A DNA stretch of 64,000 nt from an uncultured Flavobacteriaceae bacterium (GCA_947488345.1 CANKZQ010000003.1:451832-515831); one strand, 5' to 3'; shown: positions 42,377 to 51,470, counted from the stretch's first letter. Numbers and translations are program-made. The notes: generated from the letters alone by a model not told the origin.

Positions 42377-42733
42377 TTATTTATTGTATGTCCAACTTAT
42401 ATAGGGCGCCAATGTATCTTGTATGTAACCACCTTCTATTAACATCAATGTTGTTAGGTAGCATATTAAGAAAACGCAAGTCCAAACAATTGCTCTTCTT
42501 AAGCTCGTCTTCTCATGCTTTAAGTGCATAAAGTACCAAGCGATATAATAGGCTTTTACCAATGTCAAGATTAAGAATAACCAGTTGAGTAAACTTGTTC
42601 CTAAAAACTGTGTTAGATGTAATGAATCAGGTTTTATGATACCAAATATTACTTCTATTATTGTAATTACAGAAAGTAATCCAAATACTTTCCAAATTAA
42701 ACCTGTATGTGATTCGTGTGCGTCGTGTGCCAT
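42377..42733 (-). CDS. Cytochrome c oxidase subunit IV-like protein
   Basis: LVKAYYIAWYFMHLKHEKTSLRRAIVWTCVFLICYLTTLMLIEGGYI. Confidence 0.8.
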   Translation of the reverse strand: MAHDAHESHTGLIWKVFGLLSVITIIEVIFGIIKPDSLHLTQFLGTSLLNWLFLILTLVKAYYIAWYFMHLKHEKTSLRRAIVWTCVFLICYLTTLMLIEGGYIQDTLAPYISWTYNK

Positions 42734-42745
42734 TTCTAAAATTTA

Positions 42746-43729
42746 TTAAACAAGGTAAAAGAATGTGAATACAAATACCCAAACTAAGTCTACAAAGTGC
42801 CAGTATAAACCAACCTTTTCGACCATCTCATAACTTCCTCTTTTTTCATAGGTTCCTAAGATTACATTGAAAAAGATGATGACGTTAATTAAGATTCCTG
42901 AGAATACGTGAAAACCGTGGAAACCTGTAATGAAGAAGAAAAAATCTGCAAATAGTGTTTTTCCATATTCATTTACTCTTAAATTTGCTCCCATTACTAC
43001 GTCGGTCGCTTTTGACAAGTAAGTACTTGCCTCAGATTTAGACAATACTGTTTTTTGTTTGACTTCAAAATCTATCTTTTCTGTTCTTAGGTGAACATCA
43101 GGATTGGCATTAAAACTAGTCACTACTTCGCTCAAGGTATAAGGAGGTAGTTCACCAGCATCTTGTACATACCATAAACCATTACTTCGAGTATGTTGAA
43201 CTCTCTCGCTATTTGCTTTTGATACAAAGTCACTCAACGCTATTTGATGCCCTTCATTATCTACGAATTGTGCGATTTTACCATCTTGTAATACAACAGC
43301 ACCGTACGTACCGTTGATAAAGTTTTTCCATTCCCAAGCTTGAGAGCCTAAGAAAATTAATCCTCCGACAATAGTCAAGAGCATATAGATGGTCACCTTC
43401 GCTTTTTTCATTTGATGTCCTGCATCTACGGCTAATACCATGGTTACAGAAGAAAAAATCAAGATAAAGGTCATAAATGCTACATAGTACATTGGAAAAT
43501 GACCGTGTATAAACGGAACGTGCGTAAATACCTCATCGGCAATTGGCCAACTTTCAAGAAATTTAAAACGCATTAAACCGTAGGCGACTAGAAATCCTGA
43601 AAAAGTTAATGCATCAGACATGATGAAGAACCACATCATCATTTTACCATAACTCGCAGCAAAAGGTTTTTTACCTCCACCACTCCAAACCTCTTGGTTT
43701 GAATTCTCAGTAGCTACTGTTGACTCCAT
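42746..43729 (-). CDS. Cytochrome c oxidase subunit III
   Basis: FITGFHGFHVFSGILINVIIFF...VGLYWHFVDLVWVFVFTFFYLV. Confidence 0.92.
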   Translation of the reverse strand: MESTVATENSNQEVWSGGGKKPFAASYGKMMMWFFIMSDALTFSGFLVAYGLMRFKFLESWPIADEVFTHVPFIHGHFPMYYVAFMTFILIFSSVTMVLAVDAGHQMKKAKVTIYMLLTIVGGLIFLGSQAWEWKNFINGTYGAVVLQDGKIAQFVDNEGHQIALSDFVSKANSERVQHTRSNGLWYVQDAGELPPYTLSEVVTSFNANPDVHLRTEKIDFEVKQKTVLSKSEASTYLSKATDVVMGANLRVNEYGKTLFADFFFFITGFHGFHVFSGILINVIIFFNVILGTYEKRGSYEMVEKVGLYWHFVDLVWVFVFTFFYLV

Positions 43730-43869
43730 ATAGTTTGTAAAATTATTTTTGGTTTATTGATTTAACAGTCTTTTCGACTCTTTATTTTACTAAGAGCAAA
43801 AGTAAAAAACTTATATGACATACACCAATGGTTTCAATTCCTTTTTTACCCTTAAATTCTCTCTAATTT

Positions 43870-44430
43870 TTATCTGATAAAAAAGAAGAAAACAAATAAT
43901 AAAATCCAGAGTATATCTACGAAATGCCAAAAAATACCTCCGAGTTCTAACCCTAACTTTGAAGTACTTGTATAGCGTTGTTTAAAATGATTATAAATTA
44001 CTACTAAAAGTACGATCAGCCCGGCAAAAACATGCAGCACGTGCATAAAAGAGATGACAACTAGTAGTGCTCCTGACACCACACTCCCCTCACCTGCCAC
44101 ATAAAATCCTGCTGCCCTTAACTGATAGAATCCTTCTCCTTGAAAATAAACAAAACCTAATCCGAGTACTAATGTAAGCACTAAAAATAGCGAAGTTTGT
44201 TGACGATTTTCTTTCACCAACGCCTTCTTTGCAAGCATAAATGTAATACTGCTCAAGATGATTAAAAGCGTACTAATGTATAAAGCTTGCGGTAATTCGA
44301 AAGAAACCCAATCTTCACGTTTTCTGCTTATGATATAGGCACTTGTTAAACCTGCAAACATCATCACCATGCTTATCATTGAAATATAAAGCATTTGTTT
44401 TGATGACCTTTCTTTTGTTACTGCATCCAT
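43870..44430 (-). CDS. Cytochrome c oxidase subunit III
   Basis: SFMHVLHVFAGLIVLLVVIYNHF...GGIFWHFVDILWILLFVFFFFIR. Confidence 0.9.
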   Translation of the reverse strand: MDAVTKERSSKQMLYISMISMVMMFAGLTSAYIISRKREDWVSFELPQALYISTLLIILSSITFMLAKKALVKENRQQTSLFLVLTLVLGLGFVYFQGEGFYQLRAAGFYVAGEGSVVSGALLVVISFMHVLHVFAGLIVLLVVIYNHFKQRYTSTSKLGLELGGIFWHFVDILWILLFVFFFFIR

Positions 44431-44436
44431 AAACTA

Positions 44437-45363
44437 TTATAAAAATTTATCTATTACATATACAATTTGAATTACCGTAATGTATAATACACTCGATAAC
44501 ATGAGTTGTCTGGCTACTTTGTTGGTTTGCTTTTTGTGTAGTTGTATCCCAAAATACAACATAAAGATACCTAAAAATAATATAATAATCGCGGCAATTG
44601 GCGATAGCTCCAACGTCCCCGTTACTTTAAACACAGGAATGATTGAAACGATAATCATACAAACGGTATATAAAAGAATTTGGTTGGTTGCTTTTTTATT
44701 TTTCTCTCCGGTAGGCAACATATTAAACCCTGCTTTTTTATATTCATCATATCCTAACCAACCAATGGCCCAAAAATGAGGAAACTGCCAGAAGAATTGT
44801 ATCATAAATAACATTCCCGGTTCTATCCCAAAACTTCCTGTTGCTGCTACCCAGCCCAACATGAATGGAATGGCTCCAGGAATAGCACCTACAAATACCG
44901 ACAATGGTGTGACTGCTTTTAAGGGTGTATACAAACTCGCATATAAAAAGATCGAGATGGCGCCAAACATAGCAGTTTTTGAATTGATATTATAGAGAAT
45001 TGCGATCCCAGAAATGGTACAAAAAACACCTATAATCATCGCTGTATTCACAGACATTCGACCAGTTGGCAAGGGTCTATTTTTTGTACGCGACATTAAC
45101 TTATCAGTATCCTTTTCGATAATTTGATTAAAAGTATTCGAAGCTCCCACCATTAAATATCCACCAATGGCGAGCATAATCAATGTAGGAACGTGAATGG
45201 TCTCTACTGCTAATAGGTAACCCGCTATTGCAGAAAACACAACGCTTAAAGACAAGCCAACTTTTGTAAGTTGCTTTAAATCATCTATAACAGATGCAAT
45301 TGTTGTTTTGTTTGTCGTTGAATCGATAGTTGTTTGCATATCATTGCTAAAAATCGGATGCAA
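44437..45363 (-). CDS. ctaB: Protoheme IX farnesyltransferase (heme O synthase)
   Basis: NTFNQIIEKDTDKLMSRTKNRPLPTGRMSV...PHFWAIGWLGYDEYKKAGFNMLP. Confidence 0.94.
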   Translation of the reverse strand: MHPIFSNDMQTTIDSTTNKTTIASVIDDLKQLTKVGLSLSVVFSAIAGYLLAVETIHVPTLIMLAIGGYLMVGASNTFNQIIEKDTDKLMSRTKNRPLPTGRMSVNTAMIIGVFCTISGIAILYNINSKTAMFGAISIFLYASLYTPLKAVTPLSVFVGAIPGAIPFMLGWVAATGSFGIEPGMLFMIQFFWQFPHFWAIGWLGYDEYKKAGFNMLPTGEKNKKATNQILLYTVCMIIVSIIPVFKVTGTLELSPIAAIIILFLGIFMLYFGIQLHKKQTNKVARQLMLSSVLYITVIQIVYVIDKFL

Positions 45364-45522
45364 ATATACCCAATAATTCAGTATTTACCATGCGATTTAA
45401 GTCAAAGATCGACCTGATAATCATAAATTAACTATTTTGAGAAGTTCTTACTTTTTAAATAGTCAAAAAGTTTGAAATCTAGCACTTTAAAAAATTAGCT
45501 TTATAAAAATTTAAAAAAAGGC

Positions 45523-45552
45523 TTTGCCATTCATTTAATTGTATTAAATTTG
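45523..45552 (+). promoter_or_regulatory. Bacteroidota-type promoter for the tRNA pair
   Basis: TTTG (45523-45526), 18-nt spacer, TAAATTTG (45545-45552). Confidence 0.6.
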
Positions 45553-45594
45553 CCCTCGCATTTGAAAAGAAATGCATGTTCTTTAGAATTGAAT

Positions 45595-45666
45595 GCGAAA
45601 GTAGCTCAGGGGTAGAGCATCACCTTGCCAAGGTGAGGGTCGCGGGTTCAAATCCCGTCTTTCGCT
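45595..45666 (+). tRNA. tRNA-Gly (GCC)
   Basis: GCGAAAGTAGCTCAGGGGTAGAGC...CTTGCCAAG...GGGTTCAAATCCCGTCTTTCGCT; cloverleaf by eye. Confidence 0.95.
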
Positions 45667-45704
45667 CTGAGAATATACCAATTTGTAAGCCTTATGGCAT
45701 ACAG

Positions 45705-45790
45705 GCTCGAGTGGTGGAATTGGTAGACACGCTGGACTTAAAATCCAGTGGACAGTAATGTCCGTATGGGTTCAAGTCCCATCTCGAGTA
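45705..45790 (+). tRNA. tRNA-Leu (TAA)
   Basis: GCTCGAGTGGTGGAATTGGTAGACACGCTGGACTTAAAATCCAG...GGGTTCAAGTCCCATCTCGAGTA; long variable arm. Confidence 0.95.
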
Positions 45791-45813
45791 CTTAAATCCT
45801 CATGATCATAAGA

Positions 45814-46209
45814 TTATGAGGATTTTTTACTTTTATCCATATACTCTTGCCACAAAATAAGAACAAATTTCCCCTTTCCATTTTCAATTCTCTTTAAAAA
45901 TCCATATTCGAATGCGAACAAATAGGTATCTCCTTTGGTATTTTTCCAATAATGGGTAAAGAAATTAGAGTTAAATCCTTCGGCAAGCAAAACCTCTGCC
46001 CTAACTGTTGCTTTACCAGCCTTGTTGTATGCTTTTAATATTTTACGATTTAGTTTTAACTGCTGTTGGATTCTTTTGTAAAGTTTTGGTGTTTCTTCTT
46101 GTGACTTTTTATAATGATAGGCACTCTTGCAATATGGGTCACAAAATTTCTTATCACTTCTGCCTTCTATTTCTTTTTCACAGGACAAGCATAACTTTAT
46201 CGCAGTCAT
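45814..46209 (-). CDS. Small zinc-ribbon/finger protein
   Basis: CLSCEKEIEGRSDKKFCDPYCKSAYHYKK (CxxC...CxxxC). Confidence 0.65.
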   Translation of the reverse strand: MTAIKLCLSCEKEIEGRSDKKFCDPYCKSAYHYKKSQEETPKLYKRIQQQLKLNRKILKAYNKAGKATVRAEVLLAEGFNSNFFTHYWKNTKGDTYLFAFEYGFLKRIENGKGKFVLILWQEYMDKSKKSS

Positions 46210-46235
46210 ATTTCTATATTTAGTAGTAGAATATA

Positions 46236-46248
46236 CGAATATTATTCG
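46236..46248. promoter_or_regulatory. Palindrome in divergent intergenic region upstream of recombinase
   Basis: CGAATA-T-TATTCG between the start at 46209 (-) and 46302 (+). Confidence 0.4.
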
Positions 46249-46301
46249 AATAACCTACGATTAAATTCTTGATTACCACTATTTTTAGTAAAAACATCTT
46301 T

Positions 46302-47426
46302 ATGGAAAAATCAATCACCTTAAAAAACCTATTAATTAAGCAGCAAAAATGCATCGGCTTATTATTCAATGCTGATAAAGTCATAGATGCATTAGTCAAA
46401 GAACTACCAAATCCTATGTGGAGTAATGAATTTAAAATGCCTTATATATTAAATACTCAAGCAAATCAACAATTGATTTTTGATAAATTTAGAGGTGTAG
46501 CTTGGATAAATTGCAATTACTTTTTTCAGGATAGAGTATTGAACCATAACAATGAAGAAATTGATCTTAAATGGTTTGATAAAAGGCAAAAAAAGGAAAA
46601 TTTTAAGTCTTGTCCAGAGGAATATTTGCAAAAGCTAAAACTAAAAAAATACGCAAACAATACCGTTAGAAGTTATGTGTCTCGATTCGAAGATTTTATC
46701 AACTATTATAAAGACATCGAGCTGATTAAGCTTAATGAAAATGATATCAGGAAATATCTTCAAAAGTTAATTGACGAAGAACGTTCAAATTCCTATATAA
46801 ATGTAAGTATCAACGCTATTAAATTTTACTATGAAATGGTATTGGGTATGCCAAATAGATTCTATTCTATCGAGAGGCCAAGAAAAGAATTTAAACTTCC
46901 TAAAGTACTTTCTAAAGAAGAGGTGCTAGGCATTATTGAAAATACAAATAACATGAAACATCGCTGTATTGCCAGCCTTCTCTATTCTGCCGGACTTCGG
47001 AGAAACGAATTGTTAAATTTAAAACTAGAAGATATTGATAGTAAACGCATGTTAATTAACATTAAACAAGGTAAAGGCAATAAAGATCGTAATACGGTAC
47101 TTAACCAAAGTGTTCTTGAAGATTTGAGGAAATACTTTAGAGCTTACAGCCCAAAAGTATATCTTTTCGAAGGTAAAATTTCTGGCCAAAAGTATAGCCC
47201 CTCAAGTGTTTTACAAATTATCGTAAGAGCGGCCGAAAGAGCTGGGATTAAAGAAAGAGTTACGCCACACATGTTGAGACATAGTTTTGCTACACACTTA
47301 TTAGAAAATGGAACTGACTTGCGATATATTCAACTATTACTAGGACATAATTCAACTAAGACAACAGAAATCTACACACATGTTGCTTCGAATACATTTG
47401 CTGAGATAAAAGATTTATTATCTTAG
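46302..47426 (+). CDS. Tyrosine recombinase, Xer-like, candidate integrase of the cassette array
   Basis: R...HxxR...H...Y present: SAGLRRNELLNL, TPHMLRHSFATHLLENGTDLRYIQLLLGHNSTKTTEIYTHV. ORF track starts with TTG at 46269. About 57 aa between GKGNKDR and TPHMLRH, so no IntI-type insertion. Confidence 0.92.
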   Translation: MEKSITLKNLLIKQQKCIGLLFNADKVIDALVKELPNPMWSNEFKMPYILNTQANQQLIFDKFRGVAWINCNYFFQDRVLNHNNEEIDLKWFDKRQKKENFKSCPEEYLQKLKLKKYANNTVRSYVSRFEDFINYYKDIELIKLNENDIRKYLQKLIDEERSNSYINVSINAIKFYYEMVLGMPNRFYSIERPRKEFKLPKVLSKEEVLGIIENTNNMKHRCIASLLYSAGLRRNELLNLKLEDIDSKRMLINIKQGKGNKDRNTVLNQSVLEDLRKYFRAYSPKVYLFEGKISGQKYSPSSVLQIIVRAAERAGIKERVTPHMLRHSFATHLLENGTDLRYIQLLLGHNSTKTTEIYTHVASNTFAEIKDLLS

Positions 47427-47440
47427 TGCCATAATGGATA

Positions 47441-47476
47441 TATAGTTAATATTAACCATATTCCTACGTTGTATGC
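47441..47476 (+). other. attI-like primary recombination site
   Basis: 20-bp near-palindrome TATAGTTAATATTAACCATA (47441-47460), containing AACCATA as in the attC-like right arms, then TTCCTAC and crossover core GTTGTATGC (47468-47476), which starts cassette 1. Confidence 0.7.
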
Positions 47477-47500
47477 AATATGACCAAATTGTTATGATAA

Positions 47501-47974
47501 ATGAAAAAAACAAAACAATTAGCTAATCAATTTAGAGAAATAATCCTAAACGGAACTTGGATAGCAAACACCAATTATAAAGACCAATTAGAAAACTTAA
47601 GTTGGGAAGCTGCAACATCAAAGTTTGAGTCGCTTAATACCATTTCGGTACTAGCTCAACACGTCCATTACTATATTAACGGAATTAAAAATGTATTTAA
47701 TGGCGGAAATCTAGAAATAAGAGACAAATACAGTTTTGACTTTCCTGGAATAAAATCGCAAAACGAGTGGAAAGAATTCCTAATTAAATTTTGGGAAGAT
47801 GCGGAAAATCTAGCGGAATTGATTGAGCAATTACCCGACAAGAAATTAAACCAAAGCTTTGTGGATGATAAATATGGAACCTATCAAAGAAATATTGACG
47901 GAATAATTGAACATAGTTATTATCATCTCGGACAAATTGTATTGATAAAGAAGATTATTTTAAAGAATCATTAA
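47501..47974 (+). CDS. Cassette 1: DinB-like superfamily protein
   Basis: Four-helix DinB pattern: VLAQHVHYYINGIKNVFNGG ... GIIEHSYYHLGQIVLIKK. Confidence 0.7.
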   Translation: MKKTKQLANQFREIILNGTWIANTNYKDQLENLSWEAATSKFESLNTISVLAQHVHYYINGIKNVFNGGNLEIRDKYSFDFPGIKSQNEWKEFLIKFWEDAENLAELIEQLPDKKLNQSFVDDKYGTYQRNIDGIIEHSYYHLGQIVLIKKIILKNH

Positions 47975-47979
47975 ATACA

Positions 47980-48116
47980 GCATACAACAACGGCTATAAT
48001 TCATTGTGGCGGAATTTTCCACCGAAAATTCCTATCTTTCAATCATCGCTTGGTTCTCGCGGAATAGTCCTCGCGGACGATTCCACAACGAAACCATAGC
48101 CAAACCGTTGTAGGTA
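47980..48116 (+). repeat. attC-like site S1 (family A)
   Basis: R'' GCATACAAC (pairs with own cassette start GTTGTATGC), AAC, GGCTATAATT...AACCATAGCC, AAACC, R' GTTGTAGGTA. Confidence 0.9.
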
Positions 48117-48134
48117 ATTTGAAAACCAAGTTAA

Positions 48135-48911
48135 TTGAAAGAACATCGATATAAAATTCCTGGTCAAAATGGAGAATATGTGGTATTTGAAGCTGGAGAT
48201 TGCGAGAAAGTAAATCCCATAGAATATTATCAAAATATTTTCATTCCTCGCAACGTATCAATGTACCGCAGATTATATCTGGCAAAAGAACATAAGTTCA
48301 AACAGTTTGGTGCTAATTTGAGCATCATAAAACAAGAAGTTTTATTTCGGAAAAATGCGATTGCTGATTGGAAAAAATGGTTTCTTGAAAAATCAGCAAC
48401 TGAAATAAATCCTAATTATCTTGCTCTTTTAGAAAGTAAAACAAAAAACGAACAAAAAAAGCTACTTAAAGGAATTGAACTAACTACTTATGAACTATTT
48501 GCACTTATCGCAAAAGCTTATACCGATTATGGAATGTTGTTTTCCCAATATAGATATGAGCATACTCAAAAGGGAGTTGATGAAAAGGACTTAACAGAAT
48601 TTGCTCATCTTGAGGATAGCGGAAAAGTTATCACAATTAGAAAAACTAAACTATCTCAAGGACAACTTAAACAAGCGATTGAACACAGAGTTGTTTTGAT
48701 TGCAAAATTCATTGAAACGGAAGATGAATGGCATTGTTTTTTCACTAATTATAAAAGCTTAAATGGAAAAGAAATAACGTATAAAAGTGGAAAACCTCAT
48801 TATCATTACATTTCAGATAAATGGGGATTAACCAAAGAACAAGTGATAAAACAATTAAGTAGTAGAAGATATAAGCTACCATCAATGCCTCATTTGGACT
48901 TTAAAAGATAA
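48135..48911 (+). CDS. Cassette 2: hypothetical protein (TTG start)
   Basis: Intact 258-aa ORF filling the cassette. Confidence 0.7.
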   Translation: MKEHRYKIPGQNGEYVVFEAGDCEKVNPIEYYQNIFIPRNVSMYRRLYLAKEHKFKQFGANLSIIKQEVLFRKNAIADWKKWFLEKSATEINPNYLALLESKTKNEQKKLLKGIELTTYELFALIAKAYTDYGMLFSQYRYEHTQKGVDEKDLTEFAHLEDSGKVITIRKTKLSQGQLKQAIEHRVVLIAKFIETEDEWHCFFTNYKSLNGKEITYKSGKPHYHYISDKWGLTKEQVIKQLSSRRYKLPSMPHLDFKR

Positions 48912-48917
48912 AAAAAC

Positions 48918-49052
48918 TACCTACAACAACGTGTATAATTAATTACTACGGAATTCCTTCGCAGGAATTCGCTTGAATTAATTAACTTCGTCGTACGTCG
49001 GAAAATCCTAACGGATTTCCCGTAACTAACCATACACAAACCGTTGGCTGTA
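48918..49052 (+). repeat. attC-like site S2 (family B)
   Basis: R'' TACCTACAAC = revcomp of cassette 2 start GTTGTAGGTA; GTGTATAATTAATT...AACCATACAC; R' GTTGGCTGTA. Confidence 0.92.
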
Positions 49053-49154
49053 ATTTATAAGTCCGTTAACTAAGTCAAACTAATGTTTCACTCATTTCAC
49101 CTTTTTTAAAAGATTAATCGGAACTAGATTTGTGATGTTTTTAATGCACTGATT

Positions 49155-49652
49155 TTGAAAAAATATAGTATTCCGATTTTAGTTCTCTACATTTTTATTA
49201 CTTCTTGCTCGACCAATAAAGTAGTTGGAAAATATCAAACGAATTTTCCGACATACGGTAGATTTGGAAAAGTTCTGACCGTAAACTGTGACAGTACTTT
49301 TGTGCTGAATTTTAGCGGAGACTTTATGAATGACAATTCTTTCGGTAAATGGAAAGTGAGAAATGACTCTCTAATATTAAATTTTGACTCGATCAATTAT
49401 CCCAAAAGTAGATATAACGGAACAAGTTACTACTCAATAAAACGGAATAAACTGACCTCCTACTTTCCAATAACAAAAGAGAAATACAATGAATTAGTTG
49501 AACTAATTGAAAAAGAAGGAATGACGGATAGCCTTAAAATTGGAAATTATAGAAAATTTAGACGAACATCAGGAAAAACGTTAAAAAACTTCCAAGGAAA
49601 ATTGGGCAGACAATATTTCCAGAGAATAGAAAAATTTGAATGTAAACAATAA
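49155..49652 (+). CDS. Cassette 3: putative lipoprotein (TTG start)
   Basis: Lipobox FITSCST; intact ORF. Confidence 0.7.
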   Translation: MKKYSIPILVLYIFITSCSTNKVVGKYQTNFPTYGRFGKVLTVNCDSTFVLNFSGDFMNDNSFGKWKVRNDSLILNFDSINYPKSRYNGTSYYSIKRNKLTSYFPITKEKYNELVELIEKEGMTDSLKIGNYRKFRRTSGKTLKNFQGKLGRQYFQRIEKFECKQ

Positions 49653-49656
49653 AAAC

Positions 49657-49792
49657 TACAGCCAACAACGTGTATAATTAATTGCTGCGGAATTTCCTCG
49701 CAGGAAATTCACTTGAATTAATTAACTTGCCAATACGTTGGGAAAATCCTAACGGATTTCCCGCAACTAACCATACACAAACCGTTAGCAGC
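49657..49792 (+). repeat. attC-like site S3 (family B)
   Basis: R'' TACAGCCAAC pairs with GTTGGCTGTA at 49043; R' GTTAGCAGC. Confidence 0.92.
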
Positions 49793-49812
49793 AATATGAC
49801 GAAAAATTAAAA

Positions 49813-50505
49813 ATGGACTGGAGATTTAATACAATATGGTTCGAACAAATAAATCCTGAAGCAATTACTAACTGGGATTTTAAAGTGAAAAGGGAAGACA
49901 ACCTTAATTTTGAAAATATTCAATACGCAATACTTTGGTATTTTAAATATAAAGGAATTTCATTTGACCTTCTTCCTGAATCAAAGAGATTATTGTATTT
50001 GGAAATGAATTGGGCGAATTTTAAAGATTTAAATGGGATTGAGAAGTTCAAAAACCTTAAAAGACTAGAATTGCACTACTGTACTAAACTAGAAAATGAC
50101 TTTGGAATTTCTTCCTTAAAGAACACTCTTGAATTTTTACATATAAATCAGTCTAAAAAATTTCAACCCATGTTTGAATTTAATGAATTAAAAAACTTGA
50201 AAGTATTGCGGCTTAACTCTTGTGGAACTTTGGAAAATTTAGATTTTCTAAATCATTTCCCAAACTTAATCGACTTTCGATTTATCGATACAACAATATT
50301 AAACGGCGATCTAAACCCTATTTTAGAACACCCATCTATTCGTTCCGTCGGATTTAGCAATAAACGTCATTACAACTATAAAGATACTTATATTACAAAA
50401 GAATTGAATTTAAAAAGACCTGAGGAATTTAAAGAATATGTTCATAAAGGAGAATACTCTACGTTTAAATATAAAAATACAGCTGCTAACAACGTGTATA
50501 ATTAA
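49813..50505 (+). CDS. Cassette 4: leucine-rich-repeat-like protein ending inside the attC
   Basis: LKNLKRLELHYC, LKNLKVLRLNSCGTLENLDFLNHFPNLIDFRF; C-terminus AANNVYN* encoded by S4. Confidence 0.65.
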   Translation: MDWRFNTIWFEQINPEAITNWDFKVKREDNLNFENIQYAILWYFKYKGISFDLLPESKRLLYLEMNWANFKDLNGIEKFKNLKRLELHYCTKLENDFGISSLKNTLEFLHINQSKKFQPMFEFNELKNLKVLRLNSCGTLENLDFLNHFPNLIDFRFIDTTILNGDLNPILEHPSIRSVGFSNKRHYNYKDTYITKELNLKRPEEFKEYVHKGEYSTFKYKNTAANNVYN

Positions 50506-50614
50506 TTACTACGGAATTCCTTCTCAGGAATTCACTTGAATTAATTAACTTGTCAATACGTCGGAAAATCCTAACGGATTTCCCGTAACTAACCATACAC
50601 AAACCGTTACCTGC
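50482..50614 (+). repeat. attC-like site S4 (family B)
   Basis: R'' GCTGCTAAC pairs with GTTAGCAGC at 49784; R' GTTACCTGC. Confidence 0.92.
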
Positions 50615-50621
50615 AATAAGT

Positions 50622-51323
50622 ATGACCAATATTTCGGATTCAATTGGAAATTATGTTAATGATCAGAATCGCGAATTGTGGAATAACCTCAAGTCTAAAT
50701 ATCGATTCGAACTCTTTCATGATTCAAACGAATATTCTTGGAAAACACAAAGAGAAAATGGAGTTGTAATTATTGTCTGTCCGAATTTAGAAATTAGTTA
50801 TGCCTCTTTTACCCATGAATTACTTCATACCTATATTGAAGATAAAGGAATGACGGAATTTGAAACTTTTGAAGCTTCTTATAAGTATGATACTATTTTG
50901 GGAAATTTTGTGTTCTCTATGCTTTTCTCACGTTGTTATAATTTTTTTGCGCATAAAAAAATGTACCCTTATTTTAAACAAATGGGGTTTTCTGAATATG
51001 ATTTCGTATCAGATAGAATCAAATATTCGACTTTTCAGCACTTTAAGACGAAAATGTTATTCAGAATAAAAAAACTTCGAATTTTTGGTATAGAAACTTT
51101 TCTTGGAAATTTTTTCGAGCTTAAAAACAATGTTGTAAAAGAAGATATGGGAAAGTGTCAAAAAGGACTTGGAAAACTTAAAAAACTCCAACCAGAGCTA
51201 TATTCCATAGCGGACAGATTTGACAATATTTGGAAAGATCAAAAGGATTTGGACCTTCTTGTTCCATTTAATGATTTTAAGCATAACCTAATATTATGGC
51301 TTGGAAAAAATTACAGCAGGTAA
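50622..51323 (+). CDS. Cassette 5: protein with HExxH-type motif
   Basis: SYASFTHELLHTYIEDKGMTEFE; stop codon lies in R'' of S5. Confidence 0.65.
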   Translation: MTNISDSIGNYVNDQNRELWNNLKSKYRFELFHDSNEYSWKTQRENGVVIIVCPNLEISYASFTHELLHTYIEDKGMTEFETFEASYKYDTILGNFVFSMLFSRCYNFFAHKKMYPYFKQMGFSEYDFVSDRIKYSTFQHFKTKMLFRIKKLRIFGIETFLGNFFELKNNVVKEDMGKCQKGLGKLKKLQPELYSIADRFDNIWKDQKDLDLLVPFNDFKHNLILWLGKNYSR

Positions 51324-51450
51324 CAACGTGTATAATTAATTACTACGGAATTTCCTCGCAGGAAATTCACTTGAATTAATTAACTTGCCAATACGTTGGG
51401 AAAATCCTAACGGATTTCCCGCAACTAACCATACACGAACCGTTGGCAAC
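51316..51450 (+). repeat. attC-like site S5 (family B)
   Basis: R'' GCAGGTAAC pairs with GTTACCTGC at 50606; R' GTTGGCAAC. Confidence 0.92.
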
Positions 51451-51470
51451 AAGCTAAATACAATAATTAA

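Noticed and set aside
46302-47426. Recombinase called as a canonical IntI
   Set aside because: The interval between the GKGNKDR and TPHMLRH motifs is too short for the IntI insertion; canonical label not supported by eye.
48931-48940. TATAAT in the left arm of all sites as a -10 promoter
   Set aside because: Bacteroidota primary sigma uses TAnnTTTG/TTTG rather than TATAAT; the conservation is explained by the structural arm.
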